5,762 nt of DNA from Candidatus Gastranaerophilales bacterium (GTDB lineage Bacteria; Cyanobacteriota; Vampirovibrionia; Gastranaerophilales; JAQUYY01). The position numbers and the translations under genes were made by a program. This document shows positions 1 through 5,719 of this stretch, piece after piece (the first letter of the stretch is position 1; the number at the start of each line of letters is the position of its first letter). The DNA lies in contig JAQUYY010000126.1 of NCBI GenBank assembly GCA_028691575.1, positions 1-5,762 on the forward strand, given 5' to 3'. The notes under the pieces were generated by a model, which made no database searches, had not been told where the DNA came from, and worked only from the letters and a program-made list of their open reading frames with translations.

Positions 1-1079
1 AAAAAGCGGCGGATATCTTTATCGTCTTTATTGGTTCCGAAAAGCGAACCTTCCGGCAAGATTATGCCGGCCCGGCCGCCCGACTTAAGCGAGTTGATAA
101 CATAGCCCAGGAAAAGCACCTGTGTCTTATTGGATTTAACTGGGAGCGTGGGTTTAATCCGTTCTCGGTCAACCTTTCCGGCGAACGGCGGATTGGTGAG
201 CACGACATCGAATCGTCGTAAATCTTCCTCGTCTTCGGCCCCGGCAACGGTGTCTTTTCTGCGAACATGCGCACCCTCGATGCCGTGCAAAACAAGATTC
301 ATTAAAGCAAGCCGAGTCATCTCCGGATCGACATCATAGCCATGAAAAGTTTTCGTGGTAAGAAATTGCCATTGCTCTTTATTCAGTTTGTCGCCATAAC
401 CGATTTCTCGGCCGTCGCGCTCTTCGATATTTTTGCGATCGCTGTTTTTGTATTTCAGCCATTCGTATGAAGTGATCAAGAAACCGGCCGAACCGCAGGC
501 AGGATCAAAAATCGTCTCGCCGATTTTCGGATTTACCATTTCGATAATCGCGCGGATGATATGACGCGGCGTTAGAAATTGCCCGAGCTCGCCGGCCGAT
601 TCGATACTGGCAAGGAGTGACTCATAAAGATCGCCTTTAACGTCGGTATCCAAACTGGAGAAATCAATAGTATCGATTATTTCAACTGTTCTTTTCAGCG
701 TTACTTCATCGGGAATAAGAAGCTTCGCGCCATGAAAGATTTGGCGGATATTGGCGTGGCCGTTGTGAAGTTCATCGATAAATGGAAAAACTTCGTCCCG
801 GATGAATTTATAAAGGTTATCACCGGTTTTCTCACGCCAGCGCGACCAACGGAATTTTTCGGTTTTACTTTCAAAAATGGATTTATGCTCGCGACCGGTG
901 AACTTCTCCTCTTTCTCCATGGCAATATCCTGCTCCTCAAGCATTTTCAAAAAAAAGAGGAAGCTGATTTGCTGAATACGGGTAACGGGGTCTTTCAATC
1001 CTGCGCCCCAAAGATAATCGTTAAGCCGTGCGATTTTGTTTTTGAATTCTTCTCTTAATTGTTGGATGTTATTTTGCAT
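1..1079 (-). CDS. hsdM: HsdM, type I restriction-modification DNA methyltransferase subunit (partial, C-terminus beyond left edge)
   Basis: Reading from the ATG at 1079 to the left edge gives 359 uninterrupted codons with no stop, so the gene is cut by the window end. The N-terminal part (about residues 1-125) resembles the helical HsdM_N domain, with a run at 35-48 rich in Leu and Phe. Then come GQFLTPR at 166-172, the SAM-binding motif I DPACGSAGF at 192-200, and the catalytic motif IV NPPF at 296-299. These are hallmarks of N6-adenine methyltransferases of type I systems. In the family, HsdM binds SAM and, with HsdS, methylates adenine in the host recognition site to protect it from HsdR. 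Known HsdM proteins are about 480-530 residues, so roughly a quarter to a third is missing. The start overlaps the end of hsdR by 11 nt in another frame. No Shine-Dalgarno is visible before the ATG, so translational coupling to hsdR is likely (inference). HsdS should follow to the left if the system is complete. Confidence 0.96.
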   Translation of the reverse strand, partial: MQNNIQQLREEFKNKIARLNDYLWGAGLKDPVTRIQQISFLFFLKMLEEQDIAMEKEEKFTGREHKSIFESKTEKFRWSRWREKTGDNLYKFIRDEVFPFIDELHNGHANIRQIFHGAKLLIPDEVTLKRTVEIIDTIDFSSLDTDVKGDLYESLLASIESAGELGQFLTPRHIIRAIIEMVNPKIGETIFDPACGSAGFLITSYEWLKYKNSDRKNIEERDGREIGYGDKLNKEQWQFLTTKTFHGYDVDPEMTRLALMNLVLHGIEGAHVRRKDTVAGAEDEEDLRRFDVVLTNPPFAGKVDRERIKPTLPVKSNKTQVLFLGYVINSLKSGGRAGIILPEGSLFGTNKDDKDIRRF

Positions 1080-3333
1080 ATTGTTGGACAAAAACACTTT
1101 CGTTTAGTTCTTTGATGGTGGTTTTCAGCGTTCCCTCATCAAAGACTCGTAATACATAATTAAGGCCGCCTATGGCCGAGAAAATCGGTTCGTTAAAAAT
1201 AGAAACTTCGATCGGCGAGCGACGAGCAATATATTGGCTTTTCACTAAGCGTAAAATCTTAGCCTGCTCCGGCTCGAACTGCTTATCGATCATCCACGCT
1301 TCAAAGAGTTCACTGACCCGATCCTCATATAATTGCTCTTCAGTAGGGAGATTTTGGATACCGAGAGCTGTTTTTATAAAGTCATTCAGGGTCCCGATCG
1401 GATAACGATATGCTTCGCGTAGATTCGCTTCGTTGAAATAAAACTTCGGCGAGTTAAGACGGTCCGATAAAATTTGAGACTCATCGTTGGAAAGTTCCTT
1501 GCCTTCCTTTACTTTTTTCACCAACGGCTCGGCTTGCGCAAGCTCCTGAACTTGTCGCTCCCAAGCCACTTGATAATCATCCGAATCGATTTTTTCTCCT
1601 TCGGCTCCAACTTCTACATAAGCGCGTTTGATGACCACATCGACATTTTCTTGAGCTGTCTCTGCAACCTGAATAAAACCAGCTGGTACTTCAATATCTT
1701 CTTCAACAAAATCTTTGGCCTCGGTTCCCCATGGGATGCCAGCTTTGACTTTTGCAATTTCCGAATATGGATTATAACTTTCATCGTTAAAATATTTAGT
1801 AACACCGGCAAAGTCATAAATCCTAAATGATTTTTTATTGATCCGAGAATCGAGACGGCTGCCGCGGCCACGCATCTGTTGATATAAGATCGGTGATTGT
1901 GTTGGACGAACCATTATTATATTTTCAACCATCGGCGCATCGATACCGGTATCCATCATGCCCACGGAAACAGCAATCGTTGGCATTTCTTCCAGCTTAA
2001 AGCGGCGGATAGCCCCACGAGGATCTTCGGTATCGGAAGTGATGACCTCGGCAAACCTGCCCTTATATTCCGGTTTAGCTTGATTGAAATAATACGCAAG
2101 CTGGGCGGCGTGGCGTTTAGTAACCGCATAAACGATAGCTTTGCGTATTTTTTTCGGTTCGCGTTTTTCTTCTTCGATAAAATAAGCTTGAACAACTTGT
2201 TCGTTTCTAGCCGGTAGGTTTATCTTTCTTTCCAAATCTTCCGGGTTATAATCTTCGCCCTCGAAATTAACGCCCTCAAGCGATACTTTCGTGTCAATCT
2301 GAACGATATCGTAACCGGCGAGATAGCCGTCTTTAACTCCTCGACGAATACTATAGACGAAAGTCGGTTTACCCATCTGCTCCGTTTCATCCCAACATCC
2401 GAAAAGTTTATAAGTATTGCGATCAACATATCCGCTGGGAGTTGCCGTCATCCCAATGCGGATAGCATCGAAATGCGAAAGAACACTGTTATAAATTCCG
2501 AAAATCGAACGATGAGCTTCATCGGAGACAATCACATCGAAATAACCGCTAGTGAATAACGAAAGTTGAGAATAAAGAGTCGGTAAAGTCGAAATAATAA
2601 TCGATGATTCGTCGCGTTGTTTACCGCCATAAAGAAGTTTGGACGGATAGTCTTTAAGTATTTCATCGAAAACCTCCTTTGTCTGAACTCCCAGATCGAT
2701 ACGATCCACTAAAAAAAGCGCGCGATTGGCAAGTCCGGCTTCAAATAATCGTTTGAGATAGAGAGCGATCGTGTCGGTCTTACCGGTTCCTGTTGCCATA
2801 ACCAAGAGCATTTTGCGTTTGCCACCTTCGATAGCTTTATCCATAATCTGCATCGCTTCTTTCTGATATGGTCGAGGCGAACGCCACTCACTGCCTTTGT
2901 AATACTTTTCCGGAATAGGAATAACCGACAACGGTTTTTGATCAAGCCGGAGGGTCTGGATTTTCTCAAGATCACGTTGCGAGAAAAAAGTGGCAACTTT
3001 TTGTTCCGGTCGGTATTTATAGTCCCAGAAATAAATTTCCTCGCCGTTCGATAAGAAAATGAAGCCGGCACTGATGGATTCCGCGTATGAAAGAGCCTGT
3101 TGTTTGGCGGAAGCCGGATCGACAGAAAAACGTTTTGCTTCGATAACCGCTATGGCGCGGCCTCGCGTATCTTTGAGAATATAATCGGCACGGCCATTCT
3201 GCGAAGTCTCTTCGGTAGAAACCTGATTCTTATCTTCGATATCCCAATCGGCTTCGCGAAGTCTGCGATCGATGAGAATACGCGCATCGGTCTCGCGCAT
3301 AAATTTTTTCCCTGTTATATCTTGTGTAGCCAT
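1069..3333 (-). CDS. hsdR: HsdR, type I restriction endonuclease/translocase subunit (EcoEI-like)
   Basis: This 754-residue protein has the complete layout of a type I restriction subunit. The N-terminal nuclease domain (about 12-120) shows a PD-(D/E)xK pattern with D50, E65 and K67 (IEAK). The superfamily 2 motor follows: Walker A TGTGKT at 181-186, DEAH at 271-274, motif III MTATP at 295-299, a motif V-like stretch ending DTGIDAP at 461-467, and motif VI QQMRGRGSR at 485-493. The C-terminal part (about 630-754) resembles the EcoEI R-subunit C-terminal domain, with FEAW, an IGGL segment and a final KELNE. Family role: unmodified target sites trigger ATP-driven DNA translocation and cleavage at a distance, in complex with HsdM and HsdS. 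The length is close to other EcoEI-like R subunits and no key residue is missing. The ATG at 3333 lies 3 nt after the radC stop and has little Shine-Dalgarno. An alternative ATG at 3300 (Met12) is preceded by AGGG at good spacing and begins where homologues usually begin. Confidence 0.97.
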   Translation of the reverse strand: MATQDITGKKFMRETDARILIDRRLREADWDIEDKNQVSTEETSQNGRADYILKDTRGRAIAVIEAKRFSVDPASAKQQALSYAESISAGFIFLSNGEEIYFWDYKYRPEQKVATFFSQRDLEKIQTLRLDQKPLSVIPIPEKYYKGSEWRSPRPYQKEAMQIMDKAIEGGKRKMLLVMATGTGKTDTIALYLKRLFEAGLANRALFLVDRIDLGVQTKEVFDEILKDYPSKLLYGGKQRDESSIIISTLPTLYSQLSLFTSGYFDVIVSDEAHRSIFGIYNSVLSHFDAIRIGMTATPSGYVDRNTYKLFGCWDETEQMGKPTFVYSIRRGVKDGYLAGYDIVQIDTKVSLEGVNFEGEDYNPEDLERKINLPARNEQVVQAYFIEEEKREPKKIRKAIVYAVTKRHAAQLAYYFNQAKPEYKGRFAEVITSDTEDPRGAIRRFKLEEMPTIAVSVGMMDTGIDAPMVENIIMVRPTQSPILYQQMRGRGSRLDSRINKKSFRIYDFAGVTKYFNDESYNPYSEIAKVKAGIPWGTEAKDFVEEDIEVPAGFIQVAETAQENVDVVIKRAYVEVGAEGEKIDSDDYQVAWERQVQELAQAEPLVKKVKEGKELSNDESQILSDRLNSPKFYFNEANLREAYRYPIGTLNDFIKTALGIQNLPTEEQLYEDRVSELFEAWMIDKQFEPEQAKILRLVKSQYIARRSPIEVSIFNEPIFSAIGGLNYVLRVFDEGTLKTTIKELNESVFVQQYAK

Positions 3334-3336
3334 AAT

Positions 3337-3999
3337 TTATATCAATTTATGTTCTTTGAAGCTGAAATAATTCGCCTTACTGACAATTACGTGATCTTTG
3401 ATCTCTATTCCAAGTAGTTTCCCGGCATCTACTAATTGTTTCGTAATATCCGAGTCTTCTTGTGACGGAGAAGGATCGCCAGCCGGATGATTGTGAGCGA
3501 TGATCACTTGCGCGGCTAAATGCCGGACGGCCGGCTCGAATACTTCACGGGGATGGACGAGATTGGCATTAAGAGAACCGACTGAAATGATTTCCCGTTT
3601 GATTTCCTGATTTCTGGAATCCAAAAAGAAAATAACGAAATGTTCTTTTTTGTGATCGCGAATATCTTTAAGTTCACTCCAAACATCTTTTGGCGACAGA
3701 AGTAGAACTGATTGTTTATTCTGTAGATGCCGGCGGCCGAGTTCATAGCAAGCGATTATCTCGCACGCTTTTGCGCTACCAAGACCAAAAGTATTCTTTA
3801 ATTCCTTAACCGACGCCTTGGCTAAACCGATACCGCTAAATTTCCTTAAAATCTTACCGGATAATTCCACGACATTGATTCCTTCGCTTCCAGTTCGTAA
3901 AAGAATGGCCAAAAGTTCCGAATCCGAAAGTCGCTCGGGTCCATATTTCTCTAGCTTCTCTCTCGGCCTATCAACTTTTGGTAAATCTTTTATTTTCAT
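3337..3999 (-). CDS. radC: RadC family protein (JAMM/MPN metalloprotease-like domain with N-terminal helix-hairpin-helix region)
   Basis: This 220-residue protein has normal RadC length and layout. The N-terminal segment (1-90) carries the family opening RPREKLEKYGPERLSDSELL, followed by helix-hairpin-helix-like FSGIGLAKA and FGLGSAKA at 54-61 and 71-78. The C-terminal MPN/JAMM domain has VHPREVF at 148-154 and the metal-binding motif HNHPAGDPSPSQED, with H169, H171 and D182 as expected zinc ligands. All are present, so the protein looks intact. Its biochemical role is not firmly settled. The old link of E. coli radC to DNA repair was later withdrawn, and homologues are frequent on mobile elements and in defence islands. 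Here it lies 30 nt downstream of the AbiEii-type toxin and 3 nt upstream of hsdR, so it is almost certainly co-transcribed with both. That suggests a defence- or DNA-processing-related job (inference). No strong Shine-Dalgarno precedes the ATG; a GAAGAAG run lies too far upstream to be convincing. Confidence 0.95.
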   Translation of the reverse strand: MKIKDLPKVDRPREKLEKYGPERLSDSELLAILLRTGSEGINVVELSGKILRKFSGIGLAKASVKELKNTFGLGSAKACEIIACYELGRRHLQNKQSVLLLSPKDVWSELKDIRDHKKEHFVIFFLDSRNQEIKREIISVGSLNANLVHPREVFEPAVRHLAAQVIIAHNHPAGDPSPSQEDSDITKQLVDAGKLLGIEIKDHVIVSKANYFSFKEHKLI

Positions 4000-4029
4000 A
4001 AAACTAATTTTTGCTTCTTCGGCACAAAC

Positions 4030-4734
4030 CTATTTTTCGTTATCTAAAGCAAGCTTTAGTAAAAATATCGTCTCGGTGCGAAGTTTGGCTTTTACCCAAT
4101 CCTTCTGCTTGTTATCCAACAACTCACCCATACCGGAAAGAATATTTTGATCGGTTATTTTCTCAAGCGAATCAATGCACTTCTGCAAAAATTCCTTGAA
4201 TTTCATACCTGTTCGAGATTCCACGATTTCCTTATTGACCGGCCACTCGTTCTGCAAAAAATACCAGACATCAAAAATATCACGGTTGGTTTTACCGATC
4301 CGCTCGTACATGGCGCAAAGCTTGTGGGCGAACATATCCTCCCGTACCATAACCTTCATGGAAATACCAAGATATGATTTTACTTCGTATTTCGAACCGA
4401 ATTCTCGGCGATTTATTTCCACTTTGATATTCTGAGCGCCCGGAACCTTATCGTCATAAGCCATGACATAAAACAGATTAAAACGTTTCTTTTCCGCTTC
4501 TTTTATCGTGCCGTAATTCTCCAAAATCTTTTTTACCTGCTCAAAAACGTAATCCTCTTTTTCGGCGTCCAGTAAATCGAAATCCAAGTCTACCGAAAAA
4601 CGATTCAAATTGTAAAAAAGATAAACCGCCGTACCTCCCTTAAAACCCAAAATAGGTCCGATGGTAGAATCGGTATAGATATCCTTAAGAATTTTGATGA
4701 GAATATTTTTGTGCGTTGTAGTATTAAGTGTCAT
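4030..4734 (-). CDS. AbiEii/AbiGii-type nucleotidyltransferase toxin
   Basis: This 234-residue protein matches the AbiEii-type DUF1814 nucleotidyltransferases. Motif I is FKGGTAVYLFY at 31-41, followed by NRFSVDLDF at 44-52, with the Asp pair D49/D51 expected to bind metal. KVEIN at 104-108 offers E106 as the likely third acidic residue. The family signature HKLCAMYER at 137-145 followed by RDIFDVWYFL at 151-160 is also present. In the characterised AbiE systems this protein is the toxin of a type IV toxin-antitoxin pair. Relatives use NTPs, and some (the MenT toxins) modify tRNA acceptor stems, while AbiEii itself prefers GTP. Which substrate this one uses cannot be read from the sequence. 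The gene starts 6 nt after the stop of the abiEi-like gene, the usual bicistronic order. The nearest GGAG lies about 15 nt upstream of the ATG, rather far, so coupling to the upstream gene is plausible. All core motifs are intact, so the toxin is probably active. Confidence 0.93.
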   Translation of the reverse strand: MTLNTTTHKNILIKILKDIYTDSTIGPILGFKGGTAVYLFYNLNRFSVDLDFDLLDAEKEDYVFEQVKKILENYGTIKEAEKKRFNLFYVMAYDDKVPGAQNIKVEINRREFGSKYEVKSYLGISMKVMVREDMFAHKLCAMYERIGKTNRDIFDVWYFLQNEWPVNKEIVESRTGMKFKEFLQKCIDSLEKITDQNILSGMGELLDNKQKDWVKAKLRTETIFLLKLALDNEK

Positions 4735-4740
4735 AAGATT

Positions 4741-5331
4741 TTATTTTGTCTCCGTATTTAATGCTTTGCGATACTTCTTGACCATTTTTTCCATGCGTTT
4801 GTTACCGCCATAAATGGGGAGTATTTCGAATACTTTGTCCCAATTCAAAGGACCAAGATTATCGAAATGATAATCTTTATTTGAATAGATCACATCCAAA
4901 AACGCGCGCTCGGGAGTCGCAATCGAATAGTTATCTTTATTTTCGATGCCGGCCGGATTGGTGAGAATCGCATCTTTGATTCGCTTATAAGAATACGTCT
5001 GACCATCGGCAACGATTTCTCGTTTCGTATAAGATGCGATAAAAATCTGATTATAGTGCTGAAAGGTTATGCCTGCCTGGCCAAGCACGGACTCGAAACT
5101 CACATAGGATGGCGTAAATATTTTTATGGCCAACTCGAACTTATTATAATCTTTATCTTTTGCGTAGAAACCTCTGCGGATACGATAAAGATCTCCACCT
5201 TTAGCATAGTAGTTCATCCTTACTCTGGCTGCGTCAGAACTGGCTTCACCCCAAAGCAACATTATGTCTTTAGCTGATAAAACCGTCTGTTTGGAACGTA
5301 AAATTGTTGATATGTAATCGCCTTTTTCCAT
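4741..5331 (-). CDS. AbiEi-type antitoxin / transcriptional regulator
   Basis: This 196-residue protein resembles AbiEi-family antitoxins. The N-terminal part (about 5-58) is a winged helix-turn-helix: KDIMLLW, then an Arg- and Tyr-rich segment ending LYRIRRGFYA at 48-57, the typical wing of this family. The family block PSYVSFESVLGQAGI is at 74-88, followed by a beta-rich domain (95-120) and ATPERAFLDVIY at 138-149. The C-terminus is basic (KRMEKMVKKYRKA). In known AbiE systems this protein neutralises the toxin without a stable complex (type IV) and represses its own operon by binding inverted repeats in the promoter. Its place as first gene, immediately before the AbiEii-type toxin, fits that role. 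The ATG at 5331 is supported by AAGG 8 nt upstream on the coding strand and by a sigma70 promoter about 45 nt upstream. The protein is somewhat shorter than long AbiEi relatives but looks complete. Confidence 0.9.
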   Translation of the reverse strand: MEKGDYISTILRSKQTVLSAKDIMLLWGEASSDAARVRMNYYAKGGDLYRIRRGFYAKDKDYNKFELAIKIFTPSYVSFESVLGQAGITFQHYNQIFIASYTKREIVADGQTYSYKRIKDAILTNPAGIENKDNYSIATPERAFLDVIYSNKDYHFDNLGPLNWDKVFEILPIYGGNKRMEKMVKKYRKALNTETK

Positions 5332-5338
5332 AATATAG

Positions 5339-5361
5339 ACCTTATGTTAGTTTAAACCTTA
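5339..5361 (-). repeat. Direct repeat TAAGGT flanking the palindrome GTTTAAAC in the operon leader (candidate operator)
   Basis: TAAGGT (minus strand) occurs at 5344-5339 and again at 5361-5356, a 17 bp offset, with the 8 bp perfect palindrome GTTTAAAC at 5350-5357 between and overlapping the second copy. The block lies between the predicted transcription start and the abiEi start codon. AbiEi-family antitoxins autorepress by binding repeats near their promoter, so this could be the operator. The repeats are short and could also be chance in AT-rich DNA. Confidence 0.3.
5340..5343 (-). promoter_or_regulatory. Ribosome binding site of the abiEi-like gene
   Basis: AAGG on the minus strand lies 8 nt before the ATG at 5331. 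It supports this start and is among the better Shine-Dalgarno signals of the gene train; the genes downstream have weak or no recognisable sites at normal spacing. Confidence 0.45.
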
Positions 5362-5373
5362 CTTACAGTATCT

Positions 5374-5402
5374 ATTTTATGCTATAATAATCGTGAAGTC
5401 AA
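5374..5402 (-). promoter_or_regulatory. Sigma70-type promoter of the abiE-radC-hsdRM operon
   Basis: On the minus strand a -35 box TTGACT (5402-5397) is followed by a 17 bp spacer and a -10 box TAAAAT (5379-5374), close to the sigma70 consensus with ideal spacing. The expected transcription start is near 5367, giving a leader of about 36 nt before the ATG at 5331. No other good promoter was noticed between the downstream genes, so this may drive all five. The -10 box overlaps the inverted repeat TTAT-GCT-ATAA (5377-5387), a possible operator. Confidence 0.65.
5380..5388 (+). promoter_or_regulatory. Extended -10 promoter element for the zinc-ribbon gene
   Basis: TGCTATAAT is a perfect extended -10 element on the plus strand. 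It lacks a convincing -35 box at 16-18 bp, which extended -10 promoters can tolerate. Transcription would start near 5395 and give a leader of about 45 nt to the ATG at 5441. It lies inside the spacer of the opposing operon promoter, so the two could not be bound by polymerase at once. Confidence 0.45.
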
Positions 5403-5428
5403 TACATAAAAAATAAATAGTCATTGCT

Positions 5429-5434
5429 TATAAT
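5429..5434 (+). promoter_or_regulatory. Second -10-like TATAAT just upstream of the zinc-ribbon start
   Basis: A perfect TATAAT ends 6 nt before the ATG at 5441, so transcription from it would begin at or next to the A of the start codon, giving a leaderless mRNA. There is no good -35 box 16-18 bp upstream, and the surroundings are AT-rich, so it may be chance. Confidence 0.25.
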
Positions 5435-5440
5435 GTGTTT

Positions 5441-5626
5441 ATGAAAACAAGATATACAAAGATGGAAATATTCGAAAGGCCGAAATTGGTCAATCGGCCG
5501 ACATGCAAAACCTTCAAACTTGAAGGCGGGTGTTGGGATTGTGGCCATACGAAATTTCGCTATTACAATTCCGTATTCGGTAAGCGATATTACCAATGCG
5601 AGAAATGCCGGGCAATCAATCATTAG
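5441..5626 (+). CDS. Small zinc-ribbon protein of unknown function
   Basis: This 61-residue protein (ATG at 5441; an in-frame GTG at 5435 would add two residues) ends in a clear four-cysteine zinc ribbon. C31-x2-C34 and C53-x2-C56 are separated by 18 residues containing the beta-strand-like FRYYNSVFGKRYYQC. An extra C22 lies upstream. The first 30 residues are basic (KTRYTK, RPKLVNRP), which suggests nucleic-acid contact. Standalone zinc ribbons of this kind resemble the zinc-binding part of some transposases (IS1595-like) and small nucleic-acid-binding proteins, but no transposase catalytic domain follows, so I assign no function. It is transcribed divergently from the abiE operon. No Shine-Dalgarno precedes the ATG. 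A TATAAT at 5429-5434 would place a transcript start almost exactly on the ATG, so leaderless expression is possible. A competing minus-strand frame over the same DNA has no comparable motif. Confidence 0.72.
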   Translation: MKTRYTKMEIFERPKLVNRPTCKTFKLEGGCWDCGHTKFRYYNSVFGKRYYQCEKCRAINH

Positions 5627-5641
5627 ATTTCCGTCAACTTC

Positions 5642-5658
5642 TTGTCAGCTTTTGTCAG
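5642..5658 (+). repeat. Tandem pair of TTGTCAG
   Basis: TTGTCAG occurs at 5642-5648 and 5652-5658, a 10 bp period that places both copies on the same face of the helix. It lies between the zinc-ribbon stop and the downstream promoter, next to the DnaA-box sequence. It may be a regulator site for the promoter at 5684, but is short enough to be chance. Confidence 0.3.
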
Positions 5659-5664
5659 ATTAAT

Positions 5665-5673
5665 TTATCCACA
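5665..5673 (+). promoter_or_regulatory. Perfect DnaA-box sequence TTATCCACA
   Basis: The nine bases match the strongest E. coli-type DnaA box exactly. I noticed only this copy in the intergenic DNA, so it is not an origin by itself. It lies 11 bp upstream of a predicted -35 box and could be a DnaA-responsive regulatory site, or a chance match. Confidence 0.4.
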
Positions 5674-5683
5674 TAGGACCCTA

Positions 5684-5713
5684 TTGACCGCGGCCTTTCC
5701 GGTCCGCTATTAT
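5684..5713 (+). promoter_or_regulatory. Sigma70-type promoter reading out of the right edge
   Basis: TTGACC (5684-5689), an 18 bp spacer and TATTAT (5708-5713) form a plausible sigma70 promoter; TATAAA at 5711 is an alternative -10. The start would be near 5720. The short inverted repeat GACCG (5686-5690) and CGGTC (5700-5704) overlaps the -35 and spacer and could be an operator. The transcript would serve a gene or RNA beyond the window. Confidence 0.5.
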
Positions 5714-5719
5714 AAAAGC

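Noticed and set aside
732..1058. Plus-strand open frame of 108 codons
   Set aside because: It lies opposite hsdM, whose motifs (DPACGSAGF, NPPF) fix the coding strand; the plus-strand product shows no recognisable motif.
1474..1830. Plus-strand open frame of 118 codons, rich in Phe and Ile
   Set aside because: It lies opposite the hsdR C-terminal domain. Its hydrophobic look comes from reading the complement of Lys/Glu-rich codons and is not a membrane protein.
2709..3071. Minus-strand open frame of 120 codons in another frame
   Set aside because: It lies entirely within hsdR across the helicase Walker A region, which is clearly coding in the other frame.
3818..4150. Plus-strand open frame of 110 codons spanning the radC-abiEii junction
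   Set aside because: It is antisense to two well-supported genes, with low-complexity Ser/Phe composition and no motif.
5399..5623. Minus-strand open frame of 74 codons opposite the zinc-ribbon gene
   Set aside because: The plus-strand frame has the paired CxxC motifs of a zinc ribbon. The minus-strand product has no motif and would run into the operon promoter.
5627..5660. Possible rho-independent terminator after the zinc-ribbon gene
   Set aside because: No GC-rich stem followed by a T run is present; only short repeated TTGTCAG copies are seen.
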